Shown piece by piece: positions 1 through 7,849 of a DNA stretch of 64,000 bases; the stretch's first letter is position 1; each line of letters begins with the position of its first letter. The DNA is from Peribacillus huizhouensis (GTDB lineage Bacteria > Bacillota > Bacilli > Bacillales > DSM-1321), in contig NZ_JACJHX010000005.1 of assembly GCF_014138605.1 (NCBI RefSeq), positions 62,001-126,000 of the forward strand, written 5' to 3'. Under the pieces are notes generated by a model that saw only the letters and a list, made by a program, of their open reading frames with translations, was not told the DNA's origin and ran no database searches. Position numbers and translations under genes: made by a program.

Positions 1-474
1 ATCATCACTGCTCTAGAAAAACTGATTAAGCTCCACAAAGGCTTACATGATCTAGCATCAAGAAAAACCGACATCATCAAGCGAAGTGATATGGCTGCCC
101 TCACTGCCTTGCTGAATGAAGAACAGAAGTACGTGAAGGCGATTGAGATGATTGATCGGGAAAGAGAAGCTGCTGTTCACGAGTTTTTAATGGCTAGAAG
201 TCCCGGAATGGCAAAAGCGACATTAACAGAAATCATCGAAATGGTCGCTGGTCCTGAAAAACAGGAACTTGTACGTTTGCGAGCGGAGCTTAACGATGAA
301 GCGAGCCACCTGAAAGAAAAAAACTCTCTGAACCAGCAGCTCATCTACCAATCTTTACAGTATGTCAATCTATCACTCGATATGTTACGGCCGAGGCCGC
401 AAGAATACAATTATGAAAAGCCGATTCAAAATAAAAATCGCCAAGCGAAAAGCATATTTGATTCGCAGGCATAA
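1..474 (+). CDS. flgN: Flagellar export chaperone FlgN (5' end cut by the window)
   Basis: The frame is open from base 1, so the gene begins before the window; the ATG at 91 is internal, because the preceding codons (IITALEKLIKLHKGLHDLAS) are good helical FlgN-like sequence. FlgN is a small cytoplasmic helical chaperone that keeps the hook-filament junction proteins FlgK and FlgL export-competent. About 157 residues are visible, close to the usual total of about 160. The sequence is largely charged helix and coiled coil and ends in a disordered tail. flgK follows after 36 bp, which gives the standard Bacillus flgN-flgK-flgL order. The family assignment rests on context plus general character, since FlgN is poorly conserved. 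Confidence 0.85.
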   Translation: MITALEKLIKLHKGLHDLASRKTDIIKRSDMAALTALLNEEQKYVKAIEMIDREREAAVHEFLMARSPGMAKATLTEIIEMVAGPEKQELVRLRAELNDEASHLKEKNSLNQQLIYQSLQYVNLSLDMLRPRPQEYNYEKPIQNKNRQAKSIFDSQA

Positions 475-510
475 TCAAACGATATTTTAATAGAAATGGA
501 GGTCTAAATC

Positions 511-2151
511 ATGATCTCAACCTTTATGGGTCTTGAAACGGCTAAGAGGGGTTTGAATACTTCACAAAGTGCTTTATATACAATGTCACAAAACGTTGCA
601 AACGCTAATACACCAGGGTATACCCGGCAACGAGTTAATTTTGCTCAAACCACAGCTTTTCCTACACCAGGAATGAACAGCCCGATGGTAGCGGGACAAC
701 TTGGTACAGGTGTGCAGGCAGAGTCTGTGCAACGGGTGCGTGAAAGCTTTCTTGATGTACAATTCCGTAATCAGGCAAACAAAGTAGGCTATTACGGAAC
801 GCTTAGTGAGTCACTTGTCAAGATGGAGGGAATCATGAACGAACCGACAGAAACCGGCTTGCAAGCAACTCTCGACAAGTTTTGGAAATCATTGCAGGAC
901 TTATCTACCAATACAGAAAACTCAGGTGCTCGCTCAGTTGTAGCAGCAAGTGGTCAGATGGTTGCTGACACTTTGAATTATTACTATAACTCTTTAACGA
1001 GTGTTCAGAAGGATATCGGTAACCAAATTACAGTTAAGGAACAAGAGATCAACTCTATTCTTGTGAATATTAGTGAAGTTAATCGACAAATTAGTGAAGT
1101 AGAGCCAAATGGCTTCTTGCCTAATGACTTATACGATAAACGTGATTCACTTGTGGACAGCCTCTCTCAACTTGTAAATATCAAAGTTACAAATGTCATA
1201 CCAAGTGATTATGGGAATGCGAAGCCAATCGCAGAAGGGCTTTATAATATTGAACTAATTACAAAAGACGGGACATCGTATACGCCACCTGTGAATCTAG
1301 TAAGTGTGAATAAATCAGGTATTCTTGGAATTAACAAGGTGGAAGTATCTTATGATCAAAATACAACGCCGAAGATGGTTGATGGTGTGAAGTTTGGCGA
1401 TAGACTTGTAAAGGATACGAGTTTTTCAGGACAGCTTGCTGGGTTGATTGAGAGTTATGGTTATATGAAGACGGATGGAGCTACTACTACTGTAGTTGGA
1501 CGTTATCCAGACATGCTTCAGAAGCTAAATAATATGACGGAAGCGTTTATGAATGAGTTCAATGCGATTCATAGACGAGGTTTTGCCTTAAATGAAGAAA
1601 CTGATACAGCTGCTGATGGGACAATCATAAAAAAAGCGGGTAATGAAAAAGATTTCTTTGAAATTATACCAGGCAAGCATCCCGCAGAGGGCATTAAAGT
1701 ACGTGATGAAATTTTAGATGACCCAACTTTGATTGCTGCGGGTGGAAAGAGCGGTGCATCAGCGGATAATGAAAATGCGCAAAAATTAGCAGACTTGAAA
1801 AAAGTAGATTTTAATCAATATACGTATTTAACTGAAGATGACCCTTTAAATCCAGGTGAAAAGAAAAAATTGCCTTCAGGATTAAATGGAAGTCTTGATT
1901 CATTCTACTCAGGACTTATCGGGGCAATGGGGGTAGATTCACAAGGAGCAGAAAAAAACTATACGAATTCGACAATCTTAGCTAATTCAGTGGATTATAA
2001 TCGCCAATCAGTCAGTGCAGTATCACTTGATGAAGAAATGACAGACATGATTCGATTCCAGCAGGCCTATAATGCTTCATCTAGAGTGATTAATATGATG
2101 GATGAAATGCTTGATAAAATTGTTAATGGCTTAGGAACTGGCGGCAGATAA
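511..2151 (+). CDS. flgK: Flagellar hook-associated protein 1 (FlgK)
   Basis: FlgK forms the first hook-filament junction ring, on which FlgL and then the filament are built. The protein has 546 residues. The N-terminal rod/hook motif is plain: NVANANTPGYTRQ at about residues 28-40. The C-terminal D0 helix, from about residue 500, contains MTDMIRFQQAYNASSRVIN. These two terminal helices pack as a coiled coil in the export-competent family, and the middle is the variable surface domain. The ATG at 511 has a GGAGG site 8-9 bp upstream. flgL starts 14 bp after the stop, so the two are co-transcribed. Confidence 0.97.
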   Translation: MISTFMGLETAKRGLNTSQSALYTMSQNVANANTPGYTRQRVNFAQTTAFPTPGMNSPMVAGQLGTGVQAESVQRVRESFLDVQFRNQANKVGYYGTLSESLVKMEGIMNEPTETGLQATLDKFWKSLQDLSTNTENSGARSVVAASGQMVADTLNYYYNSLTSVQKDIGNQITVKEQEINSILVNISEVNRQISEVEPNGFLPNDLYDKRDSLVDSLSQLVNIKVTNVIPSDYGNAKPIAEGLYNIELITKDGTSYTPPVNLVSVNKSGILGINKVEVSYDQNTTPKMVDGVKFGDRLVKDTSFSGQLAGLIESYGYMKTDGATTTVVGRYPDMLQKLNNMTEAFMNEFNAIHRRGFALNEETDTAADGTIIKKAGNEKDFFEIIPGKHPAEGIKVRDEILDDPTLIAAGGKSGASADNENAQKLADLKKVDFNQYTYLTEDDPLNPGEKKKLPSGLNGSLDSFYSGLIGAMGVDSQGAEKNYTNSTILANSVDYNRQSVSAVSLDEEMTDMIRFQQAYNASSRVINMMDEMLDKIVNGLGTGGR

Positions 2152-2165
2152 GGAGGGAAACTATA

Positions 2166-3071
2166 ATGCGTGTAACACAATCCATGCTTTCTAATAACAT
2201 GCTTCGTAACTTAAGCTCAAGTTATGATCGATTAGGAAAGCTTCAGGAACAAATCTCATCGCAAAAGAAATTTACAAAGCCTTCCGACGATCCGGTGTCT
2301 GCGATGATGGGAATGACCTATCGTACGGATCTGGGGCGAATTGAGCAGTTTACTCGTAATATCGGTGAAGCAGAAAACTGGATTGATAGCACAGATGATG
2401 CATTGGATCAAGCAACTAGCGCTCTTCAGCGAATTCGAGAATTAACAGTTAAAGCGAGTAATGGAACATATGAAGAGAAACAACGTGAAAGCATTGCAGC
2501 GGAAATTAAAGAATTAAAGGATCATCTTATTACGATTGGCGATACGCAAATTGGCGGGAAATATATCTTTAATGGACAAAATACCAATATTAAGCCATCT
2601 GAAAGTGAAGCAACAAAGAATGATCCTATCAATAATCCTAATGGGGATATTGTATACGGAAGTGCTGCGATCGAGATTGAGGTATTCTCTGGCATTAATA
2701 TTCAAATAAATACAGATGCTTCAAGTACATTCGGAGAAGCACTTAAAAGTGATGGAAGCATTCAAAAAATCATTGACGCACTTGAAAATAATGATTCAAA
2801 TATTGGCGATTTATTAGATGATATAGATGGGACGATCGATTCGTTCTTAACCACTCGTTCACATGTGGGGGCCAGACAAAATCGGATCGAACTAATGACA
2901 GAACGATTAGGCCAACAAGAAATCTTTGCGAAAAAAATCATGTCTAAAAATGAAGACATTGACATTGAAAAAGCAATCATGGACTTAACGACACAAGAAA
3001 GCATCCATAGTGCCGCATTAAGTGTAGGCTCAAGAGTTATTCAGCCATCGTTAATTGATTTTCTAAGATAA
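2166..3071 (+). CDS. flgL: Flagellar hook-associated protein 3 (FlgL)
   Basis: FlgL is the second junction protein, between FlgK and the filament, and is a flagellin homologue. It has 301 residues, the usual length. The N-terminus MRVTQSMLSNNMLRNLSSSY is a typical flagellin-like D0 start, followed by the QISSQKKFTKPSDDPV segment that is highly conserved in FlgL. The C-terminal D0 helix runs through IMDLTTQESIHSAALSVGSR. An AGGAGG site lies just before the ATG and the gene is tightly coupled to flgK. The next gene is separated by a palindromic repeat. Confidence 0.97.
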   Translation: MRVTQSMLSNNMLRNLSSSYDRLGKLQEQISSQKKFTKPSDDPVSAMMGMTYRTDLGRIEQFTRNIGEAENWIDSTDDALDQATSALQRIRELTVKASNGTYEEKQRESIAAEIKELKDHLITIGDTQIGGKYIFNGQNTNIKPSESEATKNDPINNPNGDIVYGSAAIEIEVFSGINIQINTDASSTFGEALKSDGSIQKIIDALENNDSNIGDLLDDIDGTIDSFLTTRSHVGARQNRIELMTERLGQQEIFAKKIMSKNEDIDIEKAIMDLTTQESIHSAALSVGSRVIQPSLIDFLR

Positions 3072-3082
3072 GGATGCTATAA

Positions 3083-3169
3083 AGGGGCCGATTTCGCACA
3101 CCATACACAGTTATAGTGTTATCTACACTTAAATTATACTGTATAGGGAAGTAGCGAGATCTGGCCCTT
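3083..3169. repeat. Family A palindromic repeat, copy 1 (flgL-yviE gap)
   Basis: This is an imperfect 85-bp inverted repeat. GGGCCGATTTCGC on the left mirrors GCGAGATCTGGCCC on the right, and the inner arms contain ACACAGT and ACTGTAT. It has the same layout as elements near 18.26, 51.23, 57.67, 59.67 and 63.87 kb: GGTCTGACC-type ends, GCACA or CGC next, and ACAGT/ACTGT inside. It has no coding potential. It may act as a hairpin or partial terminator between flgL and yviE. Confidence 0.7.
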
Positions 3170-3215
3170 TGCTTGTTTTGTTGGCCCAACCTTTTTCTAT
3201 TAAGGAGTAGAAACT

Positions 3216-3791
3216 ATGCAACTACCACAGATCAGGTTACAGTCAAATTTTATTAGGACAGGTTTAGATATAAAAGATGCTGTCCAAAAAATTGAACAGC
3301 CTTCAGCAATCCAGTCGATTGAACAACCTAAGGCGATACTGGAAATTCAAACAACACCTGGAAAACTTTCCATTGACCAGACAAAAGCAAGAGAAGATAT
3401 GGATTTAAAGAATTTATCAAAGCGTGTGGAAGAATTTGCACAGCTTGGTTATCAAGATTGGCTGGATGGAATGGCAAGAAGAGCAAGCCAAGGCCAAGAA
3501 CTTAGACATATTGAAAAAGGTGGCAATGTGCTTGTCTCTCTTGCAAAGCAAAATGGTTCGAAGCCGCAAAAGCAATTTAATGTTGGTTGGATTCCATCAC
3601 ATTTCAGCGTGCAAATCGACTATCAGCCTGCAGAAGTAAATATTGAAGCTACCCCTCAAAAACCGATTATTCAAGCAGAGACGCAAAAACCAATTCATGA
3701 ATATACACCTGGAGATGTAAATGTTGAGGTACTAGAAAAAAATTCACTGGATATTGACTTTATTAATCTATATCCAGAAGTGACGGGGTGA
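3216..3791 (+). CDS. yviE: YviE-like DUF6470 protein
   Basis: This 191-residue protein has no signal peptide or membrane segment. It lies exactly where B. subtilis yviE lies, between flgL and fliW. The N-terminus MQLPQIRLQSNFIRTGLDIK followed by repeated IEQP-type segments (residues about 26-45) and a C-terminal half rich in beta-prone PGDVNVEV/YTPGDVNVE motifs is typical of the family. The function is unknown; conserved linkage to fliW and csrA suggests a flagellar role. AAGGAG precedes the ATG, and fliW starts 6 bp after the stop. Confidence 0.85.
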   Translation: MQLPQIRLQSNFIRTGLDIKDAVQKIEQPSAIQSIEQPKAILEIQTTPGKLSIDQTKAREDMDLKNLSKRVEEFAQLGYQDWLDGMARRASQGQELRHIEKGGNVLVSLAKQNGSKPQKQFNVGWIPSHFSVQIDYQPAEVNIEATPQKPIIQAETQKPIHEYTPGDVNVEVLEKNSLDIDFINLYPEVTG

Positions 3792-3797
3792 AAGTAA

Positions 3798-4238
3798 ATG
3801 AAAGTACAAACAAAATTTCATGGTGAAGTAGAAATCAAAGAAAAAGATCACTTTACATTTGAAAGTGGGATACCGGGCTTTGCTAATGAGAAGAAGTTTG
3901 CCTTGCTTCCATTAGAGGAGACACCCTTTATCGTTTTACAATCAATGAAAACAAGGGAAATAGCGTTCATTATGAGCAGTCCATTTGAAATATTCCAGAA
4001 CTATGAAGTAAAGCTATCACAAGATGTAATATCGGACTTACATATTGATTCAGAAAAAGATGTCTATATATATGTCATATTAACGGTAAGAGATCCATTC
4101 AACGAAACAACAGCGAACCTTCAGGCACCGATCGTTTTGAATATGAGCAATCAATTAGGAAAGCAGTTCATTATGAATTCTAGCAACTACTCCATTCGCG
4201 AATTACTTATCCCTTCTCCTGAACTGGAGGAGGAATGA
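3798..4238 (+). CDS. fliW: Flagellar assembly factor FliW
   Basis: FliW (146 residues) binds free flagellin. When cytoplasmic flagellin falls, FliW is released and allosterically inhibits CsrA, relieving repression of hag. The sequence shows the family opening [20 protein letters not shown], the FESGIPGF segment near residue 25-30, and the conserved C-terminal half ending in two prolines and acidic residues. The fliW stop TGA (4236-4238) overlaps the csrA start, so the antagonist pair is translationally coupled. The FliW-CsrA-Hag circuit is established in B. subtilis; all three genes and the CsrA site are present here. Confidence 0.96.
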   Translation: MKVQTKFHGEVEIKEKDHFTFESGIPGFANEKKFALLPLEETPFIVLQSMKTREIAFIMSSPFEIFQNYEVKLSQDVISDLHIDSEKDVYIYVILTVRDPFNETTANLQAPIVLNMSNQLGKQFIMNSSNYSIRELLIPSPELEEE

Positions 4239-4468
4239 TGCTCGTTTTAACTAGAAAACGCAATGAATCAATTATGATTGGCAATGACATTGAAATCACA
4301 ATCTTAGCAGTTGAAGGTGAACAAATTAAACTCGGCATCAACGCTCCGAAACAGGTAGAGATTCATCGTAAGGAAATTTATCTATCCATTCAACAGGAAA
4401 ATAATGAAGCGATTAACACGAAATCAACTCTGCTTTCAAATTTAACTGATTATTTTAAGAAAAAGTAG
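4238..4468 (+). CDS. csrA: Translational regulator CsrA
   Basis: CsrA is a small dimeric RNA-binding protein that represses hag translation by covering its ribosome binding site. The start is placed at the second ATG (4238), giving the canonical [20 protein letters not shown]. The ATG at 4235 is only 1 nt from the AGGAGG at 4228-4233 and is unlikely to be used. The product has 76 residues with the full beta-sheet core and a C-terminal helix plus tail. Its own Shine-Dalgarno lies inside fliW. The hag promoter follows directly. Confidence 0.96.
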   Translation: MLVLTRKRNESIMIGNDIEITILAVEGEQIKLGINAPKQVEIHRKEIYLSIQQENNEAINTKSTLLSNLTDYFKKK

Positions 4469-4490
4469 TAAAAAAAGTTATTAATTCTAT

Positions 4491-4516
4491 TAACTATTAA
4501 ATTTACGAGACGATAT
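4491..4516 (+). promoter_or_regulatory. Probable sigma-D promoter of hag
   Basis: A CGATAT core in GACGATAT (4509-4516) matches the sigma-D -10 consensus GCCGATAT at 7 of 8 positions. A TAAC at 4491-4494 sits at 14 bp as a weak match to the -35 TAAA. The position, about 105 bp before the flagellin start and right after csrA, is where B. subtilis has its hag sigma-D promoter. The weak -35 keeps confidence moderate. Confidence 0.55.
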
Positions 4517-4579
4517 TACTAGTAGAGCGATGGAAGGTGACACAGGCGGCAGACTTGATCACCTTTTATCGCCAAATCC

Positions 4580-4612
4580 CACAAGGACGTGGAACCTTAA
4601 AACTCAAGGAGG
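4580..4612 (+). promoter_or_regulatory. CsrA binding sites in the hag leader
   Basis: CACAAGGACGTG (4580-4591) forms a CAC/GTG-closed hairpin presenting an AGGA in the loop, the classic high-affinity CsrA site (consensus RUACARGGAUGU). A second GGA lies in the Shine-Dalgarno AAGGAGG (4606-4612), 15 bp downstream. Two sites, one covering the ribosome binding site, is the known B. subtilis hag arrangement that allows one CsrA dimer to bridge both. Confidence 0.85.
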
Positions 4613-4620
4613 AAACAAAC

Positions 4621-6162
4621 ATGATTATCAATCATAATATCGCAGCATTAAACACACATCGTCAGTTAGGAAGTGCATCAAACGCACAATCTAAATCAAT
4701 GGAGAAATTGGCTTCAGGCCTTCGTATTAACCGTGCTGGAGATGATGCAGCTGGTCTTGCAATCTCTGAAAAAATGCGTGGACAAATCCGTGGTTTGGAC
4801 CAAGCATCTCGTAACGCTCAAGACGGTATCTCTATGATTCAAACAGCCGAGGGTGCGTTGAACGAAACTCATGACATTCTTCAACGTATGCGCGAACTTG
4901 CAACTCAAGCAGGTAACGATACGAATACAGATTCAGACCGTGGAGAAATCCAAAAAGAGATTAACCAATTAACGTCTGAAATTAACCGTATTGGTAATAC
5001 AACTGAGTTCAATACTCAAAAATTACTTGATGGTTCAAAAGGATTGGGTGGAGCGAGTACTGTAACTGCAGGGAAAGCTGCAGTAGCAGCTGGTAGTGCC
5101 ACAGACCCAGGAAGTGTTACAGCTGGTGCATTAACATTTGACTTTACTGACGCTGGTGCAACTTTGAATGGCTACACAATTGAATTCGGAACTGTAGCTG
5201 ATGGAACATCTGAAGGAGCTACGATTGATACAACAAACAAAAAAATTGTTATCAATGGTGACTTTGATGATACAGATACTAGTGGTATTTTCTCGTCAGC
5301 AGCGAATATCAAAACTGCTATTGAAGCTGCATTAACAGCTGAAGGTGGTTCATTTGCGGGAATTACTGTAGCCGTTACTGGAACTCCTGGTAGTGAAACA
5401 ACTGCAACAGCTTCTTCGGCACTTAGCGGTGGTGCCGATGCTTCAGCAGGTTCTGCAGCAGTTGCTGGTGTGTATGAATTCAAAGCTGGTAGTCAAGACA
5501 TCACGATTGATGGTACGACACTTGCTTACGATGCAACAGGAGCAGCAGGATGGAAAGATGAAGCAACTTTAGCAGCAGCTATTAATGCAGATGGAACATT
5601 AGGTACTAACTACTCAGCTAGTGTAGTTAATGGTAAGATCCAGTTAACTCAAAAAGGTGGACAAGAATCATCGACAGCTCCAACTGTTACTGGTAATGAT
5701 AATTCTGCTTCTCTTCAAATCGGGGCGAACCAAAACCAATCAATGTCTATAAATATCAATGATATGAGAGCTAGTGCCCTTGGGTTAACAGGTACTGGTA
5801 CTGGATTTACTACATCAACTGATGTAAATAATGGAACGGACTCTACTGGGGTTGAATCTGGATTGGACGTATCTAATGCTAAGAATGCAGCCTCAGCAAT
5901 TACAACAATCCAAAAAGCAATTGATACAGTTTCGGCTGAACGTTCTAAACTAGGTGCTAACCAAAACCGTTTAGAACACACAATCAACAACTTAGGAACA
6001 TCTTCTGAAAACCTAACTGCTGCGGAATCTCGTATCCGTGACGTAGACATGGCGAAAGAAATGATGAACCAAACTAAGAACTCAATTCTTTCTCAAGCAG
6101 CACAAGCAATGTTGGCTCAATCCAATCAAATGCCTCAAGGAGTTTTACAACTCTTGAGATAA
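4621..6162 (+). CDS. hag: Flagellin Hag (reading frame of the unspliced message)
   Basis: This is the flagellar filament subunit. The start is the ATG at 4621, not an upstream in-frame codon, because AAGGAGG lies 8 bp before it and [17 protein letters not shown] is the universal flagellin start. The frame gives 513 residues. N-terminal D0/D1 covers about residues 1-140 with [20 protein letters not shown]; a long Ala/Gly/Thr-rich surface domain covers about 145-420; C-terminal D1/D0 follows, including [15 protein letters not shown]. The terminal residues QGVLQLLR and the stop (6160-6162) lie inside the group I intron described at 6136. Exon 1 is therefore 4621-6135 (505 codons), and splicing would replace the last 8 residues with 14 from exon 2. 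Translation is controlled by CsrA/FliW. Confidence 0.95.
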   Translation: MIINHNIAALNTHRQLGSASNAQSKSMEKLASGLRINRAGDDAAGLAISEKMRGQIRGLDQASRNAQDGISMIQTAEGALNETHDILQRMRELATQAGNDTNTDSDRGEIQKEINQLTSEINRIGNTTEFNTQKLLDGSKGLGGASTVTAGKAAVAAGSATDPGSVTAGALTFDFTDAGATLNGYTIEFGTVADGTSEGATIDTTNKKIVINGDFDDTDTSGIFSSAANIKTAIEAALTAEGGSFAGITVAVTGTPGSETTATASSALSGGADASAGSAAVAGVYEFKAGSQDITIDGTTLAYDATGAAGWKDEATLAAAINADGTLGTNYSASVVNGKIQLTQKGGQESSTAPTVTGNDNSASLQIGANQNQSMSININDMRASALGLTGTGTGFTTSTDVNNGTDSTGVESGLDVSNAKNAASAITTIQKAIDTVSAERSKLGANQNRLEHTINNLGTSSENLTAAESRIRDVDMAKEMMNQTKNSILSQAAQAMLAQSNQMPQGVLQLLR

Positions 6163-6516
6163 TGATTGAAGGGCGTCTAGCTTGGTAACGAGCTAGAGTA
6201 TTACTGGGTGAATTGCTGGAACTTCCTAAAGCCTCATCAACCACAACGTAACTGGAAACGGTAAGCGTGAAGGTGTGAAAATGATGAGGATGAAACAATG
6301 GATAATCAGCAGCCAAGCTCCTGTGAGGAAACTCTGGAGAAGGTTCAACGACTAGAGAATACGGTCTAAGGTAATGGCTATGACTATGAATCTCGTAGGG
6401 CAGTGAAAGCTGTTCGAAGTGCCCAGCCCCGGTTGTAACAGTTGATAGTTGACAGTTATTATAAAAATCGGGTGAAGATATAGTCTATTCTGTAATCGAA
6501 AGATACAGTCGCAAAG
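6136..6516 (+). ncRNA. Group I self-splicing intron in hag
   Basis: All four group I core elements are present in order: P, AATTGCTGGAA (6211-6221); Q, AATCAGCAGCCAAGC (6304-6318); R, GTTCAACGACTAGA (6343-6356); S, AAGATATAGTC (6475-6485). P4 is TGCTG/CAGCA, and P7, holding the guanosine site, is GACTA/TAGTC. P5 is an 8-bp CCTCATCA/TGATGAGG stem. P2 is CTAGCT/AGCTAG (6177-6196), and P9 is CTGTA/TACAG (6490-6508). The best P1 pairs exon ATGCCT (6130-6135) with guide GGGCGT (6171-6176), ending in the required U-G pair. The 3' site is after G6516. CAA (6517-6519) can pair with TTG (6166-6168) as P10. There is no homing endonuclease ORF. Type is certain; the exact 5' splice site is inferred. Confidence 0.9.
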
Positions 6517-6561
6517 CAAGCGAACCAACAACCACAAGGAGTTCTACAACTTCTTCGTTAA
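6517..6561 (+). CDS. hag: hag exon 2 (alternative flagellin C-terminus)
   Basis: Fifteen codons, [14 protein letters not shown] plus stop TAA (6559-6561), encode a second complete flagellin C-terminal tail. There is no start codon of its own; it is joined in frame to exon 1 by splicing. With the P1-predicted site after 6135 the spliced protein has 519 residues and reads ...[19 protein letters not shown]. If the 5' site were instead after GCT at 6117, the product would be a canonical ...[17 protein letters not shown] of 513 residues, but no good guide pairing is visible for that choice. A strong terminator follows at 6571. Confidence 0.8.
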   Translation, partial: QANQQPQGVLQLLR

Positions 6562-6570
6562 TTTTAGACA

Positions 6571-6606
6571 TGAAAGAGGCTCTAGATTTTCTAGAGTCTC
6601 TTTTCA
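6571..6606 (+). terminator. Rho-independent terminator of hag
   Basis: TGAAAGAG-CTCTAGA / CTAGAG-CTCTTTTCA forms a long stem with a TTT loop and a TTTTC tail. It lies 10 bp after the exon 2 stop. Its position after exon 2, not after the in-intron stop, shows that the transcription unit includes the intron and second exon. Confidence 0.9.
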
Positions 6607-6633
6607 TATAAAGTTGTTTGACAGGAGAAACTC

Positions 6634-6696
6634 ATGGACAAAGAAGAGCAGGAACTTAAACAGTTTCTTGAACAACAGGTTTCCCCGCCGAAGTAA
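6634..6696 (+). pseudogene. 20-codon ORF or gene fragment after hag
   Basis: ATG at 6634 with a good AGGAG site 6-7 bp upstream encodes MDKEEQELKQFLEQQVSPPK and then stops. The charged amphipathic start looks like the first helix of a longer protein, and the sudden end suggests a truncated gene. No continuation is visible in other frames downstream. It could also be a true micropeptide. No function can be given. Confidence 0.35.
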
Positions 6697-6783
6697 GTGA
6701 GTAACCGAAATAAATGGGGATTTTTATTCCGGTGACAGAGGGAAGAATAAATCGATGTTGACATGCATTAGGTATTATCAGAC

Positions 6784-6815
6784 AAGAAAACCCCTGGGGG
6801 AATTTATCCCAGGGT
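6784..6815 (-). terminator. Terminator of the NicX/M29-like gene
   Basis: CCCTGGG / CCCAGGG stem with a TTTTCTTG tract when read on the minus strand. It sits 34 bp past the stop of the leftward gene cluster. Confidence 0.75.
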
Positions 6816-6848
6816 ATCAATGTATTACTAAAATAATAAAATATAAAA

Positions 6849-7784
6849 TCAAAAATAAGTGCAAAAAATCTGATTACCATCTATAAAAACAACAGGCTCT
6901 TTAATCACACAATCAATGTGAACACCTGCTTCTGTAACCCCGCCAAAAGATTTGTTGCTGCCAAAGGCAATATGAACAGTGCCAAACACCTTTTCATCCT
7001 CTAACACATTGCCAGTTAATCTAGCTTTTTTGTTCGTGCCAATGCCGAATTCTGCAATGGTTCTGCCAGCGCCGTCTCCTAATAGTTCCAGTAGTTGTTT
7101 TCCTTTTTCCCCGTGTGCATCGATGAGTCTGCCATTTTCGATTACTAGTGTGACAGGTTCCGTTAATACACCGATTCCTGCAATGGAGCCGTCAATGGTT
7201 ATCGTTCCATTTGCAGAGTTTTCGAGAGGGGCTATATAGCTTTCACCGGAAGGGAGGTTGCCAGATTCGCCCTTGTTACGGAAAACGCCCGTGCTAGGAA
7301 TCGCTTTTCTTCCTTTGATAGAGAAGGAAAGTGTTTGGTTGTCCTTCTTAATTTCTACTTTCTCAGCTTCTTCAAGGATGTCACAGTATTCGGCAGTTAG
7401 CTGTTCCACCTCTGAATAATCTGCCAAGATGGCACCTTCTTCAAGCATATCCAATGTGAGGCCAGGCATGGTCGCAATGCGTGCACCGTTTGCTGATGCT
7501 TCTTTTCGCGCCTTTGTATGGGTAAGGGAGTGTTCGGTAATACAAAGGACAATATCGGCAGCATTCATTGCTTCACTGACGATTTTCGGTGGTTCTTCAC
7601 CTGATTTCGATCGAGGTGCCATTTTGATTACCATCGTTTCATTGCCTAAATCAGTTCCAGCTTGGGAAAAGATTTCGCCAATTTCATGTAAGGAAGAATC
7701 AGTTACGATTAAAATCTGTTCATCTTGTTTAATATGTAAATTGTAAAGGAGAACAGATTTGGCTACGTCAATATATGTTTGCAA
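6849..7784 (-). CDS. NicX/M29-like metalloprotein (annotated as aminopeptidase in relatives)
   Basis: The predicted start is a TTG at 7784 (311 residues, MQTYIDVAKSVLLYNLHIKQ), because an AAAGGAG site lies about 11 bp before it; the longer frame from ATG 7820 has no ribosome site. The protein resembles COG2309 proteins, which include M29 aminopeptidases and the 2,5-dihydroxypyridine dioxygenase NicX. Conserved acidic and His residues occur in the C-terminal half (AEFGIGTNKKARLTGNVLEDEK is split by a GT-rich loop; GTVHIAFGSN; GVHIDCVIK), consistent with metal binding. It is the last gene of the leftward uptake/deacylase cluster, so it may finish degradation of an imported peptide or amide. The substrate is unknown. 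Confidence 0.7.
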   Translation of the reverse strand: MQTYIDVAKSVLLYNLHIKQDEQILIVTDSSLHEIGEIFSQAGTDLGNETMVIKMAPRSKSGEEPPKIVSEAMNAADIVLCITEHSLTHTKARKEASANGARIATMPGLTLDMLEEGAILADYSEVEQLTAEYCDILEEAEKVEIKKDNQTLSFSIKGRKAIPSTGVFRNKGESGNLPSGESYIAPLENSANGTITIDGSIAGIGVLTEPVTLVIENGRLIDAHGEKGKQLLELLGDGAGRTIAEFGIGTNKKARLTGNVLEDEKVFGTVHIAFGSNKSFGGVTEAGVHIDCVIKEPVVFIDGNQIFCTYF

Positions 7785-7849
7785 GATGGATCGATCTCCT
7801 TTTCTATATTCTGATATCATTTTAGTCAGATGGATGTTCTCTTAAATTG

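Noticed and set aside
4537..4620. Longer flagellin starting upstream of 4621
   Set aside because: It would translate through the CsrA hairpin and the Shine-Dalgarno; the universal flagellin start [11 protein letters not shown] is at 4621.
5172..6050. Long minus-strand ORFs in the flagellin variable region
   Set aside because: They are shadows of the Ala/Thr-rich hag coding sequence; no ribosome sites or family features.
6074..6316. Minus-strand ORF over the end of hag
   Set aside because: It lies across exon 1 and the group I intron core on the opposite strand and has no ribosome site.
6118..6516. 5' splice site after GCT at 6117, giving a canonical ANQQPQG tail
   Set aside because: The junction would be attractive, but the guide sequence upstream of P2 (GGGCGT) pairs with ATGCCT at 6130-6135 and not with TTGGCT. 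It is kept only as an alternative.
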